Source of the DNA: Bacillota bacterium
GTDB lineage: Bacteria > Bacillota > Clostridia > Christensenellales > UMGS416
DNA: 64,000 nucleotides
Assembly: GCA_023398815.1 (NCBI GenBank)
Contig: JAEWRW010000031.1
Location: forward strand, 100,237-164,236
Direction of reading: 5' to 3'
Part shown: positions 33,201-42,079 of the stretch, in pieces
Position numbering within the stretch: position 1 is the first letter of the stretch
Layout of the letters: each line of letters opens with the position of its first letter
Notes under the pieces: model-generated
Seen by the model: only the letters and a program-made list of their open reading frames with translations
Told to the model about the DNA's origin: nothing
The model's database searches: none
Made by a program: the position numbers and the translations under genes

Positions 33201-33918
33201 CCTCTGATTTATTTGTAGAAAAAATGATATCCGCCCTAGCTAGAATAAATAGGCCTAAAATCGCGCCCCCTATAATTGATACAGACGAATAAACTCCAGA
33301 GGGTATTTTGAGTAAAACAGAACAACCCAATAAATAGGGTTGTTCAATCAAGAGCCAACCAAATGCAATTAAGCACAACGCAATTCCGAGCCATAACCAG
33401 AAGAAGGGTCTATTAATGCCGAGTTTTAATAAACCATAGTTCTTGCTAAGTCTCTTACTTATATAGGTTCCTTTTTTAGAATCAATCAGGCTTGCTAATT
33501 GATAAACAAAAGCACGATGTAAATCAACAAGGATTTTCCTTGAGGCGTTTTCATGTGAGTCTTCCCTTCGTGAGTTTTTCGATGTGGTCGTGCTCAAATT
33601 ACCCTGCGACCACATAGACAGCTTAATGATTTGCTCGCGCTTATACGAGCCACCTTTCCGTCTTTTTGCTAGTAGTTCAATGATACTTGATTTACCAGAC
33701 CCAAATTTGGATGTGATAGCTAACATCTGAGCACCCGCATCAATGGCAGAATTCAGCTTGTCAACATAGGTATCTACGCCAATGATATCTTGCGTTTTCT
33801 CATCAATTGGGGAATGAAGGAAAATCAATGGGCACTCGCGTCTCGAGCTAGTCTTTGCGCTAAACAGCCGCCTGACTTTACTAAGGATAGTACTAAGTAT
33901 ATTTTTCCACATTAACAC
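30241..33918 (-). CDS. Giant membrane-anchored P-loop NTPase, YobI-like
   Basis: 1,225 residues. Walker A SKFGSGKSS is at residues 70-78, preceded by a YobI/KAP-type lead-in (LHSPIDEKTQDIIGVDTYVDKLNSAIDAGAQMLAI). Two membrane helices lie near residues 165-190 and 195-228 (FFWLWLGIALCLIAFGWLLI; VSIIGGAILGLFILARADI). Walker B is HYIVVVEDMDRAL near 275. The remaining ~850 residues are helical and look repeat-like, without recognised motifs. The start is a GTG with GAGGTG upstream. The gene is clearly AT-richer than the host. YobI/KAP-type ATPases are frequent in defence islands; with the neighbouring restriction operon an anti-phage role is plausible but unproven. Confidence 0.8.
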   Translation of the reverse strand: MLMWKNILSTILSKVRRLFSAKTSSRRECPLIFLHSPIDEKTQDIIGVDTYVDKLNSAIDAGAQMLAITSKFGSGKSSIIELLAKRRKGGSYKREQIIKLSMWSQGNLSTTTSKNSRREDSHENASRKILVDLHRAFVYQLASLIDSKKGTYISKRLSKNYGLLKLGINRPFFWLWLGIALCLIAFGWLLIEQPYLLGCSVLLKIPSGVYSSVSIIGGAILGLFILARADIIFSTNKSEGGREIEEDEIIDIYRTEILGRSRNKRLRKFRKHYIVVVEDMDRALSENAAIEFLIELRKYYVVACDAKEFYKNKVSFIINIKPEKMLEYEQNGVPPTSSRPGESLYPKLFDFILNLRPINIDNYDAILDGLLKEKATAIKNAGIPAKEDEKFLGIKGIKWIIYGERLGIREIKDRLNIAFSLFQSLNEKYGEESSIEFEKCAVVAYLSTEFENEFQETKDRAFQRLVHHYIEHDNFDDAACKEYLQVDSPTYFEAVKNLISDKHIDDTYRTYFYNYPKGSPLYSVEGLIAHNAILYGDSSGDIDINAAAERARASNQEAIVDAFATIRDLNKKLPNIVLRTEALYLEAVRLHFNGVKNWVSGLNYSDPEKTKTIDTLYNILSFDKERMCFKQYHAEDLCAIWEKAPEETILRIRQMLCTNYKDEITWYISLYGDNHAIITVDEMNKLSLADALELLMVSSHEPSIDHIKCINEKYKTADHMNKALVKGIEVQYNEAVNTLGVGIMIPYLIEFMSIVGHIYTHYESNILKYIQSNAENGEEYFKAYQQLINQIAETGLDKNTLDFINQIDRYEGYSIKVCEQLYQGGNLLAFVLIAFHTPGIRIPFESDEICTELKVGVAWIKDYHPELFGALRKEIVLNQKLLPSYRFMFSEEFPFITLEELNAIADESLAISLMPVSLIKVEHAVMFAQYFGRERHNKSDTYNVLKFISSLAPDVAKECFFALDFESIPYRNLHKQKKEETKELFFVSLNLAEATGKMNFMNVTECLDEAFEEELKPALKDDRELQTKYIRIVNADGVELTKVTLSVLYTMDIHYAMAPQIQEAFFADKAYKYYVVSKTLNDNGFTFEQGERGQALWDTYVEIYCKESNLTDTKNHMAKNRDFVQKIMDNNLYLGMSEDDRLRMCGIYQDAACLKNVLTYGTEFALKYLCSIDGFSNYDAAAAFIEIIKDVPELIKSQELYDHAYDKLENSALKASYTQLRNYRG

Positions 33919-34483
33919 AATGACACCTCACGCTCATTGACTTTCGTTATAATAAATTATAATGAACATATCTATTTCGCGCAATATCGACAGATAAAAT
34001 ATAAAAAATCACATTACCCTTTCCCTTTTGTGAGAGATTGACCTGCTGACCTGGCCCAAATTCGTACAGCAGAAATGTCTTGAGAACCTGCCAGAGAAGG
34101 CGAAAATCGATGGGGTCGGCTTTCCTAACAATGAGCTAAGGTAGAGTTGACTGTACACAAACAGCCACTATTAACCAAGCCTCTTAGCCTCGAAGGAGTT
34201 CCGGAATCAATGCTGATTCTGAAACTAGTTCCGTAGCATCCCGATGAAACCTTCGATGTACTCCGTTCTGCAGGCATGCAAGGGTCTGAAGATCTCTCCA
34301 CCTTGTGGTCATACGCCTATACATGCAACTCGAAAGGCGTTCTCAAAATCTTCAATTGAGTAATCAAGAAAATCATTCTTTGCATCATTGTTCGACCCTA
34401 TAGCTACATTCCCAATCATGGAAATTACAGTTAACATAAATCGTATATCAAAAAGTACAGGGCACGCTTTACTCTTTCCCCCC
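33919..34483. other. Intergenic stretch with possible gene remnants
   Basis: AT-rich DNA between the YobI-like start and the hsdR stop. A minus-strand frame ending at 34309 carries NDFLDYSIEDFENAFRVACIGV, which is protein-like but has no convincing start. Around 34190-34310 pieces such as TEYIEGFIGMLRN look like debris of another gene. Nothing intact is supported. Confidence 0.4.
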
Positions 34484-37400
34484 TTACGCCAAGCCGGCGT
34501 TTTTGTTGACGTCCTTAATGGCATTCACGAGTTTCATTCCCTTCTCTGTAGGGAATGACAGGATGCTGCCGACCGAACGGAAGGGTTCCTCCTGCAGCGC
34601 TTTCAAATCCAATACTCCGTTGCGCACGACATAGTCCACGATGGTCTTGACATAAACCATCTGCTCGTAGACTAGGTCGTTGTCATTGAGGAATTGGGAG
34701 AAGGCCTCGTTCGCAGCCTCTTGATCTAGCCCAACGATTTCACGCACGAGGACCCCCAGCGGCTTTTCGCCGTAAGTCTTTGTATAGTCCTCATGGGTAC
34801 CAACTTCGTCCCAAAGGATGCGCTCCAGTGTCTGGATGTCCACATCGGTCAGCGGCTGATTGGTGTGGAGCTTATGTACGGCAATCTGGTTTTGATTCTG
34901 CCGAATGTAGGTCTCCACCTTGCGGCGGTAGTTTGCGAACGCCGTGGGGCCGGGCTGATGCACATTCTCCACCGTGGCAATGACTTCATCCAGGAAATCG
35001 GTATACACCGCGTGACCGGCATCACCTTTGCGCAGGAACTGCACCAAAGCGCGCAAGGCCTGCCGCACTTCCTCCAATGACTGCAGTGTGACAGCCGCCC
35101 AAAACTCCTTGCTCAGGAGGGTCTCTATGACAGCCTTTTGCATCTGCACCTGAGGGATGGTACCCAAGTGGTTCAGCGCCTCTGCAATGGCAAGAAGCTG
35201 CTTCAGCTCGGTGGCGTAGGCCTGGCCGCGCAGATGCTTCAGCTCCATCCGGTAAAGCAGTACGTCGAAACGCCGGGCTGTCTCATCCCCGGCAACGCTG
35301 GGCAGCACGGGGGAAAGCTCCTCCTTTAGCTCACGGGCCTGCACCTCCGTCAATGGCTGCCAGGCCTCTGCTTTGCTGTACTTCTCCACAACCCCCAGCT
35401 TCTGGTTAACGAGGAAGGAATCGCGGTTGAGGGCATTGATGTCGTTGGCCAAGGATTGCACGAGTGCCATTCGGCTGTGGGTATGGGCTTCGTCCTGCCA
35501 GCGCAGCGCTTGCAGCTCGGTAGCGATGTCCACCCGCAGGCGGAAGATGCGCTCAGTCAGCGACAGCACGACGTCGCCGGCGTCCTCCTTTTTCTGCACG
35601 CGGAAGAACTCAAAGTTGTTGCAGTAGTCAAAGCACAGGAAATACTGCTTGTCCTGCCTCGGGCCGAAGAGATCGGAGCACAGGCGCGTGCCTCGGCCAA
35701 CCATCTGCCAGAACTTGACCTTGGAGAGAACTTTCTTGAAGAACACCAGGTTCACGACCTCGGGCACATCCACGCCGGTGTCCAGCATGTCCACGGAGAC
35801 GGCGATCTGCGGGAGCTTTGCGGGCTCATAGAAGTCATCGATGAGCTTCTCCACATAGTTGACGCCGGTGTGAACAACACGGGCAAACTCGCCAGCCAGG
35901 TGGGGGAACAGCTTATCAAAGCGCTCGACGATGTACTCAGCGTGTTTTTGGCTGCGGGCGAAGAGGATCGTCTTGCCCAGCTTGTCGCCGCCCTCGATTT
36001 TCTGCCCCTTGGTCATCAGGTCAATGAGTACCCGATCGACGGTGTTCTGGTTGAAGAGCCAAGCGTTGAGCGCTGAAGGATCGATCCACGGCGGTAGGTT
36101 TTCAGGCGTGTCCGGGTTGCCAAATTTCTCCTCGTATTCCCGCTTTTCATCCTCGCTGAGCGAATCATACTGGATGCCCTCGTCCAGGAACTTGAGTTTG
36201 GTCTCTACCGTGTGGTAGGGAACCAGAAACTTGCCCTCGATGGCCTGATCCAACTCGAAGGCGTAGGTCGGCACGCCGGTCTCCAGTTCGAAGATGCGGT
36301 AGGTATCACGGTCGACCTCGCCACGGGGCGTGGCGGTGAGCCCCACCAGCAGCGCGTCGAAGTAATCGAAGATGGCGGCATACTTGTTGTAGATGCTGCG
36401 GTGGGCCTCATCCACGACGATCAGATCGAAATGCCCCACGTCAAATACACGACCACCGTCGTCATCCCGTTCACTGTCGATGGCCCCCATCATCGTCTGA
36501 TAGGTGGAGAACACAATGCGGGCGTCCGGCGTTTCATCCCTGTCCCGCTCCACCAGGTTGCATAGGCTCATGTTGGGCAGGTGCTGCTTGAAGTGCCGCT
36601 TGGCCTGCCGCACCAGCGTACGGCGGTCAGCCAGGAACAGCACATTACGCACCCAACCGCAACGGGACAGCACATCCGCCAGCGAAATGACCGTGCGGGT
36701 CTTGCCGGTGCCGGTGGCCATCACCAGCAGGGCCTTCCGCTGTTTGCGCGTGAAGGCATCACAGACGGCGCGGGTGGCCTCCTTCTGGTAGTACCGGTTG
36801 GTGATGGACTCGTTGATGGGCAACCGATCCAGCGGCATGCGGCCGGTCAGCCGGTCTTGCATCCATTTCAAATCATCGGGGCTGCAGAACCCCGATACCC
36901 GGCGGGGCGGATAGTCCCTGTCATGCCACAGCCAGGTGTCAAAGCCGTTGGTGTAGTAGATAACGGGGCGCTGCCCGGTCATCCGCTCCAGGCAGTCGGC
37001 ATAGATCTTAGCCTGCTGCTGGCCGGCGCGGGCGTCGCGGCTGGTGCGCTTGGCCTCCACCACCGCCAGAGGCTTGCCATCCGCACCATAGAGCACATAA
37101 TCCACATACCCGTCGCCGGTGCCGAAGGGCATGCCCACGACCGGCACCTCGACGATGCAATTCTCCCCAAGGACCCAGCCCGCTTCCTTCAGCGCCAGGT
37201 CAATGTAGCGCTTGCGGGTCTCGTATTCGCTGATCTCATGGGGCTCATAGGCGGGCATCTGCCGCTCCGCCTTGGCTCGCGCCAGTTCCTCGGCCAGTCC
37301 TTCGTTCCTGCGGCGCATGTCCTCCAGGGAGTCAGTAGCTTGGCGCAAGGCGTCCTCAATGGCCGCACCGACCGCGACATTGGCCTGCTCCGGCGCACCC

Positions 37401-37879
37401 CTCTCGCTCATCGCCCCCGGGGTGTCCCGCTCCTCATCGGCAGCGGGCGGGGCAATCTCCTCTGCCCGCGTCAGCAGCGCCTCGTCGAATTCCTTCGGCT
37501 TATAGTTGGTGTTGTAGTTGTAGTCGATGAGGTCGGCCAACTCAAAGAGATTGCCCAGCGCCACCACAGCGTCCTGCCGGTTGATCGCCTTGCCCGTGTG
37601 GGCGGCCAGGTTGCCCAGCCGGCGGATGTAGTCAATGCGGGGCATCATGCCGTTGGGCATCAGCTTCTTGAACTCGTTGTTGGAGATGAGCGCGTTGAGC
37701 TCATCGCTGTAGGGCGTTTGCATGCTCTCCACGGTGTACAGGAACTTGACCGTGACCTCCAACGCGCGGCGGCAGCTGAGCGCGCACAGCGCAGGCGACA
37801 CAGCGAAGGCCTGCTCGGCCTCGATGAGGGCCGGGGCAAAGGCGGCGTATTCGGGCTTTTGAAAGGGGGTGAAGAGCAT
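34484..37879 (-). CDS. hsdR: Type I restriction enzyme, R (translocase/endonuclease) subunit
   Basis: 1,131 residues. An N-terminal DUF4145-like region (LCALSCRRALEVTVKFLY, LGNLAAH) is followed by a coiled coil (~170-205), then the nuclease domain with GDGYVDYVLYGADGKPLAVVEAKRT (D...ExK). The SF2 helicase core has VMATGTGKT, VLFLADRRTLVRQA, VVDEAHRS, GLTATP and QMVGRGTRL. The subunit cuts and translocates DNA unmethylated at the HsdS-defined site. GGGAGGG precedes the ATG. It is the last gene of hsdM-hsdS-DUF2971-hsdR. The family also includes EcoEI-like enzymes with the same N-terminal layout. Confidence 0.95.
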   Translation of the reverse strand: MLFTPFQKPEYAAFAPALIEAEQAFAVSPALCALSCRRALEVTVKFLYTVESMQTPYSDELNALISNNEFKKLMPNGMMPRIDYIRRLGNLAAHTGKAINRQDAVVALGNLFELADLIDYNYNTNYKPKEFDEALLTRAEEIAPPAADEERDTPGAMSERGAPEQANVAVGAAIEDALRQATDSLEDMRRRNEGLAEELARAKAERQMPAYEPHEISEYETRKRYIDLALKEAGWVLGENCIVEVPVVGMPFGTGDGYVDYVLYGADGKPLAVVEAKRTSRDARAGQQQAKIYADCLERMTGQRPVIYYTNGFDTWLWHDRDYPPRRVSGFCSPDDLKWMQDRLTGRMPLDRLPINESITNRYYQKEATRAVCDAFTRKQRKALLVMATGTGKTRTVISLADVLSRCGWVRNVLFLADRRTLVRQAKRHFKQHLPNMSLCNLVERDRDETPDARIVFSTYQTMMGAIDSERDDDGGRVFDVGHFDLIVVDEAHRSIYNKYAAIFDYFDALLVGLTATPRGEVDRDTYRIFELETGVPTYAFELDQAIEGKFLVPYHTVETKLKFLDEGIQYDSLSEDEKREYEEKFGNPDTPENLPPWIDPSALNAWLFNQNTVDRVLIDLMTKGQKIEGGDKLGKTILFARSQKHAEYIVERFDKLFPHLAGEFARVVHTGVNYVEKLIDDFYEPAKLPQIAVSVDMLDTGVDVPEVVNLVFFKKVLSKVKFWQMVGRGTRLCSDLFGPRQDKQYFLCFDYCNNFEFFRVQKKEDAGDVVLSLTERIFRLRVDIATELQALRWQDEAHTHSRMALVQSLANDINALNRDSFLVNQKLGVVEKYSKAEAWQPLTEVQARELKEELSPVLPSVAGDETARRFDVLLYRMELKHLRGQAYATELKQLLAIAEALNHLGTIPQVQMQKAVIETLLSKEFWAAVTLQSLEEVRQALRALVQFLRKGDAGHAVYTDFLDEVIATVENVHQPGPTAFANYRRKVETYIRQNQNQIAVHKLHTNQPLTDVDIQTLERILWDEVGTHEDYTKTYGEKPLGVLVREIVGLDQEAANEAFSQFLNDNDLVYEQMVYVKTIVDYVVRNGVLDLKALQEEPFRSVGSILSFPTEKGMKLVNAIKDVNKNAGLA

Positions 37880-37892
37880 TGTATCCCTCCCA

Positions 37893-38852
37893 TTATGGCG
37901 CTATGCGCGATCTTTCGACATCACAGAGCACATCGTTTTGACTAAGCAACTCGATAGCCTCGTTTAAAGAATCTTCTGTAACTGCCGGGCCTGCTTTAAC
38001 AGAATAGAGCGATTCTGTTGGGAAGCGAACATCAATAAACGGTCTTCCGTCCCGTTCACCGTACGACATGCTGTTAAGGACAATATCCTGTCGCAAATTA
38101 GCTGTTGGTATCGACGCGACTATCCGTATTTCGGCCTCGGGCGAAAACTCAGGCCGCTTAATCAAAAGCCTGATCTTATTGAAATGACCTTCAAAATCGC
38201 GCTGAACCACAGCCGGTGATTGATTCATGAAGCTCCAAGTATCATGCTCAATTGCTATCAGATCCTTTAACAAATCAACCTTCGGACGATCATCATACAG
38301 AACTCTTCCAAACTCAAAAATACAATTCTCGAATCGATTTGCCCCCTCCGGAGAAAACCAGAACCTTAACGCAGGCAAATCAAGACTAAGCCGAAACCCA
38401 TCTCGACCTGAGTAGTTATCCCATAAGTATACATCATCCTCTAAGGCGGTTGTGCAAAAGACAAAGTGGCGGCAAGACAACTCTTCCGAATCGATATTTA
38501 TGATGCCATCCCTGCCAACTCGCTCAGACGTAATAATCCGCCTCGTTTCATAGATGGGCCTGTTGTCAGCATATAAGCATGCAAGAAATTCAGGTTCGTA
38601 CCTACCACGAACTTCGTCCATCGCAACACTCAAAATATCAAGCGCATGAATAAATTCGGTTCTATCCTCAAAAAACTGACAATCCGTAAAGCGAAGGGTT
38701 CTGTTATTGATTATACTTCTAAGCGCATCAGGCGTAGCGTAATGAGCAATAGGCCAACAGGGGTATGAGAAGTTCGCACTAAACAGAGCGTCAACCCTAT
38801 TAGGCTGCACACGAAGCATATAATCCCATTGTGCCTCATTGAAGTTACCCAT
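37893..38852 (-). CDS. DUF2971 protein inserted in the hsd operon
   Basis: A 319-residue soluble protein with the DUF2971 pattern: PIAHYATPDALRSIINNRTLRFTDCQFFEDRTEFIHALDIL, later RHFVFCTTALEDDVYLWDNYSGRDGFRLSLDLP, and a C-terminal IRLLIKRPEFSPEAEIRIVAS. The function of DUF2971 is not established; members often lie in defence or mobile regions. It is encoded between hsdS and hsdR, 15 bases from one and 13 from the other, so it is made with the restriction enzyme. Its ribosome site is weak. Codon use is AT-richer than that of hsdR and hsdM, suggesting a separate origin. Confidence 0.82.
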   Translation of the reverse strand: MGNFNEAQWDYMLRVQPNRVDALFSANFSYPCWPIAHYATPDALRSIINNRTLRFTDCQFFEDRTEFIHALDILSVAMDEVRGRYEPEFLACLYADNRPIYETRRIITSERVGRDGIINIDSEELSCRHFVFCTTALEDDVYLWDNYSGRDGFRLSLDLPALRFWFSPEGANRFENCIFEFGRVLYDDRPKVDLLKDLIAIEHDTWSFMNQSPAVVQRDFEGHFNKIRLLIKRPEFSPEAEIRIVASIPTANLRQDIVLNSMSYGERDGRPFIDVRFPTESLYSVKAGPAVTEDSLNEAIELLSQNDVLCDVERSRIAP

Positions 38853-38867
38853 TTCATTGTACCCACT

Positions 38868-39974
38868 CTACACAAGCATTTGCATCAAAACCCTACTATT
38901 CTGCTCCAGATTAACAAGACCTGTTTCCATTGTAGCCTTTTTCTCGTTAATCTGTTCTAACAGTTGTGAATACTCGTTCTGCACCTGAATGGGCGGTAGC
39001 AATACCATCAAGGACATAATCGCCTCAAAATTCAAACCAGCTTTTACTCCGACCTGATTCTTGGCGGCAAATTGCAATTTGCCGGCTTTGCTCTCCAAGA
39101 AGGACGATGTGAATGCCGGGTTCATACTCTTCTTAAGCCGAACCAATGACAAATGTTGATTGATGTACGCCTCTTCCTCTGCTGTCCTTCTATCTACAAC
39201 TGCAGTCCGTCCAAGATCAGCCGTGATACTTATCAACAAGTCGTTTTCTTGCACCTTCGTTCTCCTCGCCTCCTGTGTTTGTGGTGCAATGACATGCTGA
39301 ACGTCTTCGCGGACAATCTTACCGTTCTTCACGTTTTTAATTGTTATGAAGAAGGAACCTTCGTTTGAATAATGCTGAGCCCAGCCTCTCGATCCACTCG
39401 TAAGGAATTCAATGTGGTCAGCAAGAGCAGTCTTCTCCCACCCCTTCTCATTCCTCACCGGGTCGCCAAACATCTCAACAAACACCGCCTGCACCAGCCG
39501 GTCCATCTCCTCAATCTGCTTCTTGCGCAGGTCAATGAGCCGCTGGGCGCGGTCCAGCGTTTCGGCGATGCGGCGCTGCTCGGGGAGCGGGGGGAGGGGG
39601 ATTTTCGCATCAGTTATGTCACCAAGCTTTATGTACTTAATGACTCCGCCTATACTAACATCTCTAAGTGTACCTATATACATAGACATAAAAAAATACA
39701 AATAGCGTACATCCAGTAAGTTTTTATCTTTAGATTCTATGACATAAGTCCTTTGGTAGGCATTGAACTTTCCGTTATAGTACTTGATATTCAGATCGCC
39801 ATTGCCAGCAAGAAGGACACACTCACAATCAAAACTATACGAATTTATTCGGTATTCTTCTTTTGCACAAGTAAAAAAAGGATAAATGCCATCCGGGGAA
39901 CCCGCATTAACGTCAAGCTTTCCGGTCTTAACATTTACATGATCGCCAAGACGCGCTATGTTATGCTGTTTCAT
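38868..39974 (-). CDS. hsdS: Type I restriction enzyme, specificity subunit
   Basis: 368 residues with two target-recognition domains, each followed by a long conserved helix. TRD1 is residues ~1-120, ending IPLPPLPEQRRIAETLDRAQRLIDLRKKQIEEMDRL. TRD2 is ~170-320, ending LLPPIQVQNEYSQLLEQINEKKATME. The first TRD is AT-rich while the conserved helix is GC-rich, consistent with TRD exchange by recombination. The subunit fixes the bipartite DNA site recognised by both methylase and nuclease. Its ATG overlaps the hsdM stop (ATGA). The site cannot be predicted. Confidence 0.92.
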   Translation of the reverse strand: MKQHNIARLGDHVNVKTGKLDVNAGSPDGIYPFFTCAKEEYRINSYSFDCECVLLAGNGDLNIKYYNGKFNAYQRTYVIESKDKNLLDVRYLYFFMSMYIGTLRDVSIGGVIKYIKLGDITDAKIPLPPLPEQRRIAETLDRAQRLIDLRKKQIEEMDRLVQAVFVEMFGDPVRNEKGWEKTALADHIEFLTSGSRGWAQHYSNEGSFFITIKNVKNGKIVREDVQHVIAPQTQEARRTKVQENDLLISITADLGRTAVVDRRTAEEEAYINQHLSLVRLKKSMNPAFTSSFLESKAGKLQFAAKNQVGVKAGLNFEAIMSLMVLLPPIQVQNEYSQLLEQINEKKATMETGLVNLEQNSRVLMQMLV

Positions 39975-41431
39975 CCCAGCATCCCCCTGAGCTCCTCAAT
40001 CCCCTTCAGGATCTCCCGCTCCATCTCCTCCACCCGCGCCAGAATGACCGCGGGCTTCTCATACTCCACTTGCTCGTGCACGATTTCCTTGTACTTGTTG
40101 ATGGAAAGGTCGTACCCATTGGCCACGATCTCGGCCTTGGGCACCAGGAAGCTTTGCTCCGTGCGCTGCCGCTCCTGTTCTCCCTCCAGGTCCAGGAACC
40201 GTGCCACAATGTCCGGCAGGTCGCCGGTTCCGTCGCCGATTTGGGTGCGCTTATCGTCCAGCGTGAAGCCGTCGGACTGCATGTCGTAGAACCACACGTT
40301 CTCCGTGCCGCCCGCGCCGGTCTTGGTGAAGAGCAGGATGGCCGTGGACACCCCGGCGTAGGGCTTGAACACGCCGGAGGGCATGGAGATGACGCCGCGA
40401 AGTTGATGGCGCTCCACCAGATCCTGCCGCAGGGCGCGGTGGGCGTTGGAGGAGCCGAACAGCACGCCGTCGGGCACGATGCAGGCGCAGCGCCCGCCGG
40501 GCCGCAGCATGCGCAGGAAGAGGGCGATGAACAGCAGCTCGGTCTTCTTGGTGCGGCTGACCGACAGGAGGCTGGAGGACACTGAGTCGTAATCGAGCGA
40601 GCCCTTGAACGGCGGATTGGCCAGCACCAGCGTGTATTGGTCGCGGTCCTCATTTTGCTGGCTGAGGCTGTCTCGGTAGGTGATGTTGGGGGCGTCCACG
40701 CCGTGCAGCATCATGTTCATCGCGCCGATGCGCAGCATCGTGCGGTCCATGTCGTAGCCGGTGAACATGCGGTTGTGAAAGTGCTGGCTCAGCTCCTGTT
40801 TGTGGAAAAGCTCCCACTCCTTCTCCCGCAGGTATTCCCCCACCGCCACCAGGAAACCCGCCGTGCCCATGGCCGGGTCGCAGATGGTGTCGGTGGCCTT
40901 GGGCTGCATCAGGTCCACCATCAGGCGGATGATGTGCCGCGGGGTGCGGAACTGCCCGTTCTGGCCGCTGGTATTGAGCTTGCTCAGCATGTATTCGTAG
41001 ATGTCACCCTTGGAGTCGCGGTCTTCAGTGGGCAGGTCGTCCAGGGCCGTCACGATGCGCTGCAACAGCTGCGGCGTGGGAATGATGAAAATGGCGTCCT
41101 CCATGTAGGTGGCGTAGGCCGTCTCGCGGCCATTGTGCAGCTGCTTGATGAAGGGGAACACCTCGTTCTGCACCACAGAATACATGCGGACAGCTTCGAA
41201 GTTCTTGAAGATAGACCAATGGAAATGCGGTTTCTCCGCCGGGAAGTACGAGGTGTACTCCACCCCCAGCATCTGCGCCTCCCGGGAGCGCTGGTTGTCC
41301 GCGGCGTCCAGGCCCTTGATGAAGATGAGATAGGTGAGCTGCTCGATGACCGACAGCGGGTTTGTGATGCCGCCCGTCCAGAAAATCTCCCATACGCGGT
41401 CCACCTTGTTCTTCAGTTCGCCAACAATCAT
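39971..41431 (-). CDS. hsdM: Type I restriction enzyme, N6-adenine methyltransferase subunit
   Basis: 486 residues. An N-terminal helical HsdM domain (ELKNKVDRVWEIFWTGGITNPLSVIEQLTYLIFIKGLD) leads into the methylase core with the S-adenosylmethionine motif DPAMGTAGFLVA and catalytic NPPF in LANPPFKGS. The C-terminal helices (EYEKPAVILARVEEMEREILKGIEELRG) contact HsdS. It methylates adenine in the host site. The start at 41431 has GGAGATGCGAT upstream. It is the first gene of the restriction operon, under a promoter with a GATATATC palindrome. Confidence 0.95.
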   Translation of the reverse strand: MIVGELKNKVDRVWEIFWTGGITNPLSVIEQLTYLIFIKGLDAADNQRSREAQMLGVEYTSYFPAEKPHFHWSIFKNFEAVRMYSVVQNEVFPFIKQLHNGRETAYATYMEDAIFIIPTPQLLQRIVTALDDLPTEDRDSKGDIYEYMLSKLNTSGQNGQFRTPRHIIRLMVDLMQPKATDTICDPAMGTAGFLVAVGEYLREKEWELFHKQELSQHFHNRMFTGYDMDRTMLRIGAMNMMLHGVDAPNITYRDSLSQQNEDRDQYTLVLANPPFKGSLDYDSVSSSLLSVSRTKKTELLFIALFLRMLRPGGRCACIVPDGVLFGSSNAHRALRQDLVERHQLRGVISMPSGVFKPYAGVSTAILLFTKTGAGGTENVWFYDMQSDGFTLDDKRTQIGDGTGDLPDIVARFLDLEGEQERQRTEQSFLVPKAEIVANGYDLSINKYKEIVHEQVEYEKPAVILARVEEMEREILKGIEELRGMLG

Positions 41432-41447
41432 ATCGCATCTCCAAAAC

Positions 41448-41469
41448 TTGATATATCAAAATGATTATA
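41448..41469 (-). promoter_or_regulatory. hsd promoter with TTGATATATCAA palindrome
   Basis: TATAAT (41469-41464, minus) is followed by the perfect 12-base palindrome TTGATATATCAA (41459-41448), which covers the expected transcription start near 41457. The core GATATATC is shared with the palindrome in the RHH/GYF region at 28586. Confidence 0.75.
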
Positions 41470-42079
41470 GCATGAAGAAGGTGGTGGGAACATGCGGGAA
41501 ATGGATCAAAGGGGCGGGCTCTGGCATCAATCGGAGACTGCTCTTGGGCGGTGATGCCAGTAGTTGCTACACTCAACTCGATCCTTACTGCCTGCTACAA
41601 ATGCTTCAGCAGAGAGGCCGACCTACTATTGACTCATCATATGCACGATTACCTCCTGAAAATCCAAATGGTTGCTTGCTCTAACTGGATAGCTAACCTA
41701 TTGGGATGTTTGGCATACACTAATTTTAGTTATTCGGTGTTTGTATGAAGGTAAACACACACTGTCAGAAAGACTTTATACTAGCGATAAAACCAGCCAT
41801 TTCAAGCATCGTGACTGTAGATGATGGAATAATCCAGGCAAATCGACTAAATGCGTGTAAGGCCCCGAAAATGCAGGAAAATGGGTGGCTCAAGCGCTTT
41901 GTGAAGTGTAGATTGCCTCAGAGATTGGCATCCGCTTTTGATCCGATTTACGGAGATTAAATGATGTTTCCAACAACAATATGGAGAATCACTACAATTT
42001 GTCCCTTCAATATCGTAGTTATACATGCCCATACGAGACAGTGCTCGTGTACAAGTAAAATATATCGTGGAGGTTGCTA
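41470..42079. other. Intergenic stretch, no supported gene
   Basis: AT-rich DNA between the divergent hsd operon and the excisionase-like gene. Short frames on both strands lack ribosome sites. Only the -35 region of the hsd promoter and the GGAGG of the next gene are recognised. Confidence 0.4.

Noticed and set aside
34309..34524. 71-codon frame overlapping the hsdR end
   Set aside because: Protein-like tail but no start; recorded only as possible debris in the gap.
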